A stretch of DNA of 5,526 bases from Gp7-AA10 sp041483175 (GTDB lineage Bacteria > Acidobacteriota > Thermoanaerobaculia > Gp7-AA8), in NCBI GenBank assembly GCA_041483175.1, contig JBGPFD010000229.1:1-5526 (forward strand), given 5' to 3'. The first letter of the stretch is position 1. The number at the start of each line of letters is the position of its first letter. Below, piece by piece: positions 5,492 to 5,526 of the stretch. The position numbers were made by a program, and so were the translations under genes. Under the pieces are notes generated by a model. It was not told the DNA's origin and searched no databases. It worked only from the letters and a program-made list of their open reading frames with translations.

Positions 5492-5526
5492 CCAGCTCTT
5501 TGCACGTCGATGCCGAACAGACGTAG

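Larger units (their letters stand above)
5266..5526. repeat. Tandem array of an 84-bp unit, three full copies plus the start of a fourth
   Basis: Full copies lie at 5266-5349, 5350-5433 and 5434-5517; CAGACGTAG at 5518-5526 opens a fourth, so the array continues outside the window. Copies 1 and 3 differ at one base (A5291 versus G5459). Copy 2 differs from copy 3 at two bases (5420 and 5433). Each unit is a 57-bp palindromic element plus a constant 27-bp linker. No ORF with coding character runs through it. Confidence 0.97.

Noticed and set aside
5266..5526. CRISPR array
   Set aside because: The linkers between the palindromic elements are essentially identical (two substitutions in 27 bp in one copy), so there are no unique spacers; the 57-bp element also has a double hairpin unlike a CRISPR repeat.
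5266..5526. Integron attC sites or tRNA-like genes, suggested by the multi-arm fold
   Set aside because: No GTTRRRY-type core sites or gene cassettes lie between the units, and there is no anticodon arm, T-loop or CCA-type end.

Overview
The window is a high-GC (roughly 60% or more by eye) bacterial stretch with all genes on the minus strand, so it is read from right to left. It carries most of a respiratory operon for a periplasm-facing, membrane-bound oxidoreductase of the complex iron-sulfur molybdoenzyme (CISM) superfamily. The closest recognisable relatives are alternative complex III (Act) and the quinone reductase complex (Qrc). Nothing in the sequence fixes the taxon. The gene content, GC and repeats would suit an Acidobacteriota, Gemmatimonadota or similar environmental Gram-negative, but this is a weak inference.

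Layout from right to left. Positions 5136-5526 hold no gene. They contain a tandem array of an 84-bp unit (5266-5526, continuing past the window edge); each unit has a REP/BIME-like double hairpin with GTAG feet. Next to the array is a TTGCAGG(A/T)TTGCA inverted repeat (5217-5263) that may be an operator. Then come a 111-aa protein of unknown function (4800-5135), a small exported monoheme cytochrome c whose start overlaps it as ATGA (4489-4803), a terminator-like hairpin (4439-4483), a membrane-anchored pentaheme cytochrome c (3888-4424), a Tat-exported molybdopterin-family (MopB) subunit (1512-3875), a 16-cysteine ferredoxin subunit for four FeS clusters (808-1509), and an NrfD/PsrC/ActC-like quinone-site membrane subunit that runs off the left edge (1-821).

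How the genes likely work together. The NrfD-like subunit would exchange electrons with the quinone pool. The four-cluster subunit and the MopB subunit, exported together through the Tat signal of the latter, would form the periplasmic arm. The pentaheme and monoheme cytochromes would link that arm to periplasmic electron carriers or a terminal oxidase. The direction of electron flow cannot be read from sequence. The order cytochrome-MopB-FeS-NrfD is that of qrcABCD, but a pentaheme cytochrome, a monoheme cytochrome and an ActC-like membrane subunit recall alternative complex III, in which MopB and FeS are fused as ActB. Here they are separate genes.

The points most worth attention are an apparent CTG start that alone preserves the Tat twin-arginine signal, the mixed Qrc/Act architecture, the translationally coupled unknown gene, the hairpin inside the operon, and the BIME-like tandem array.
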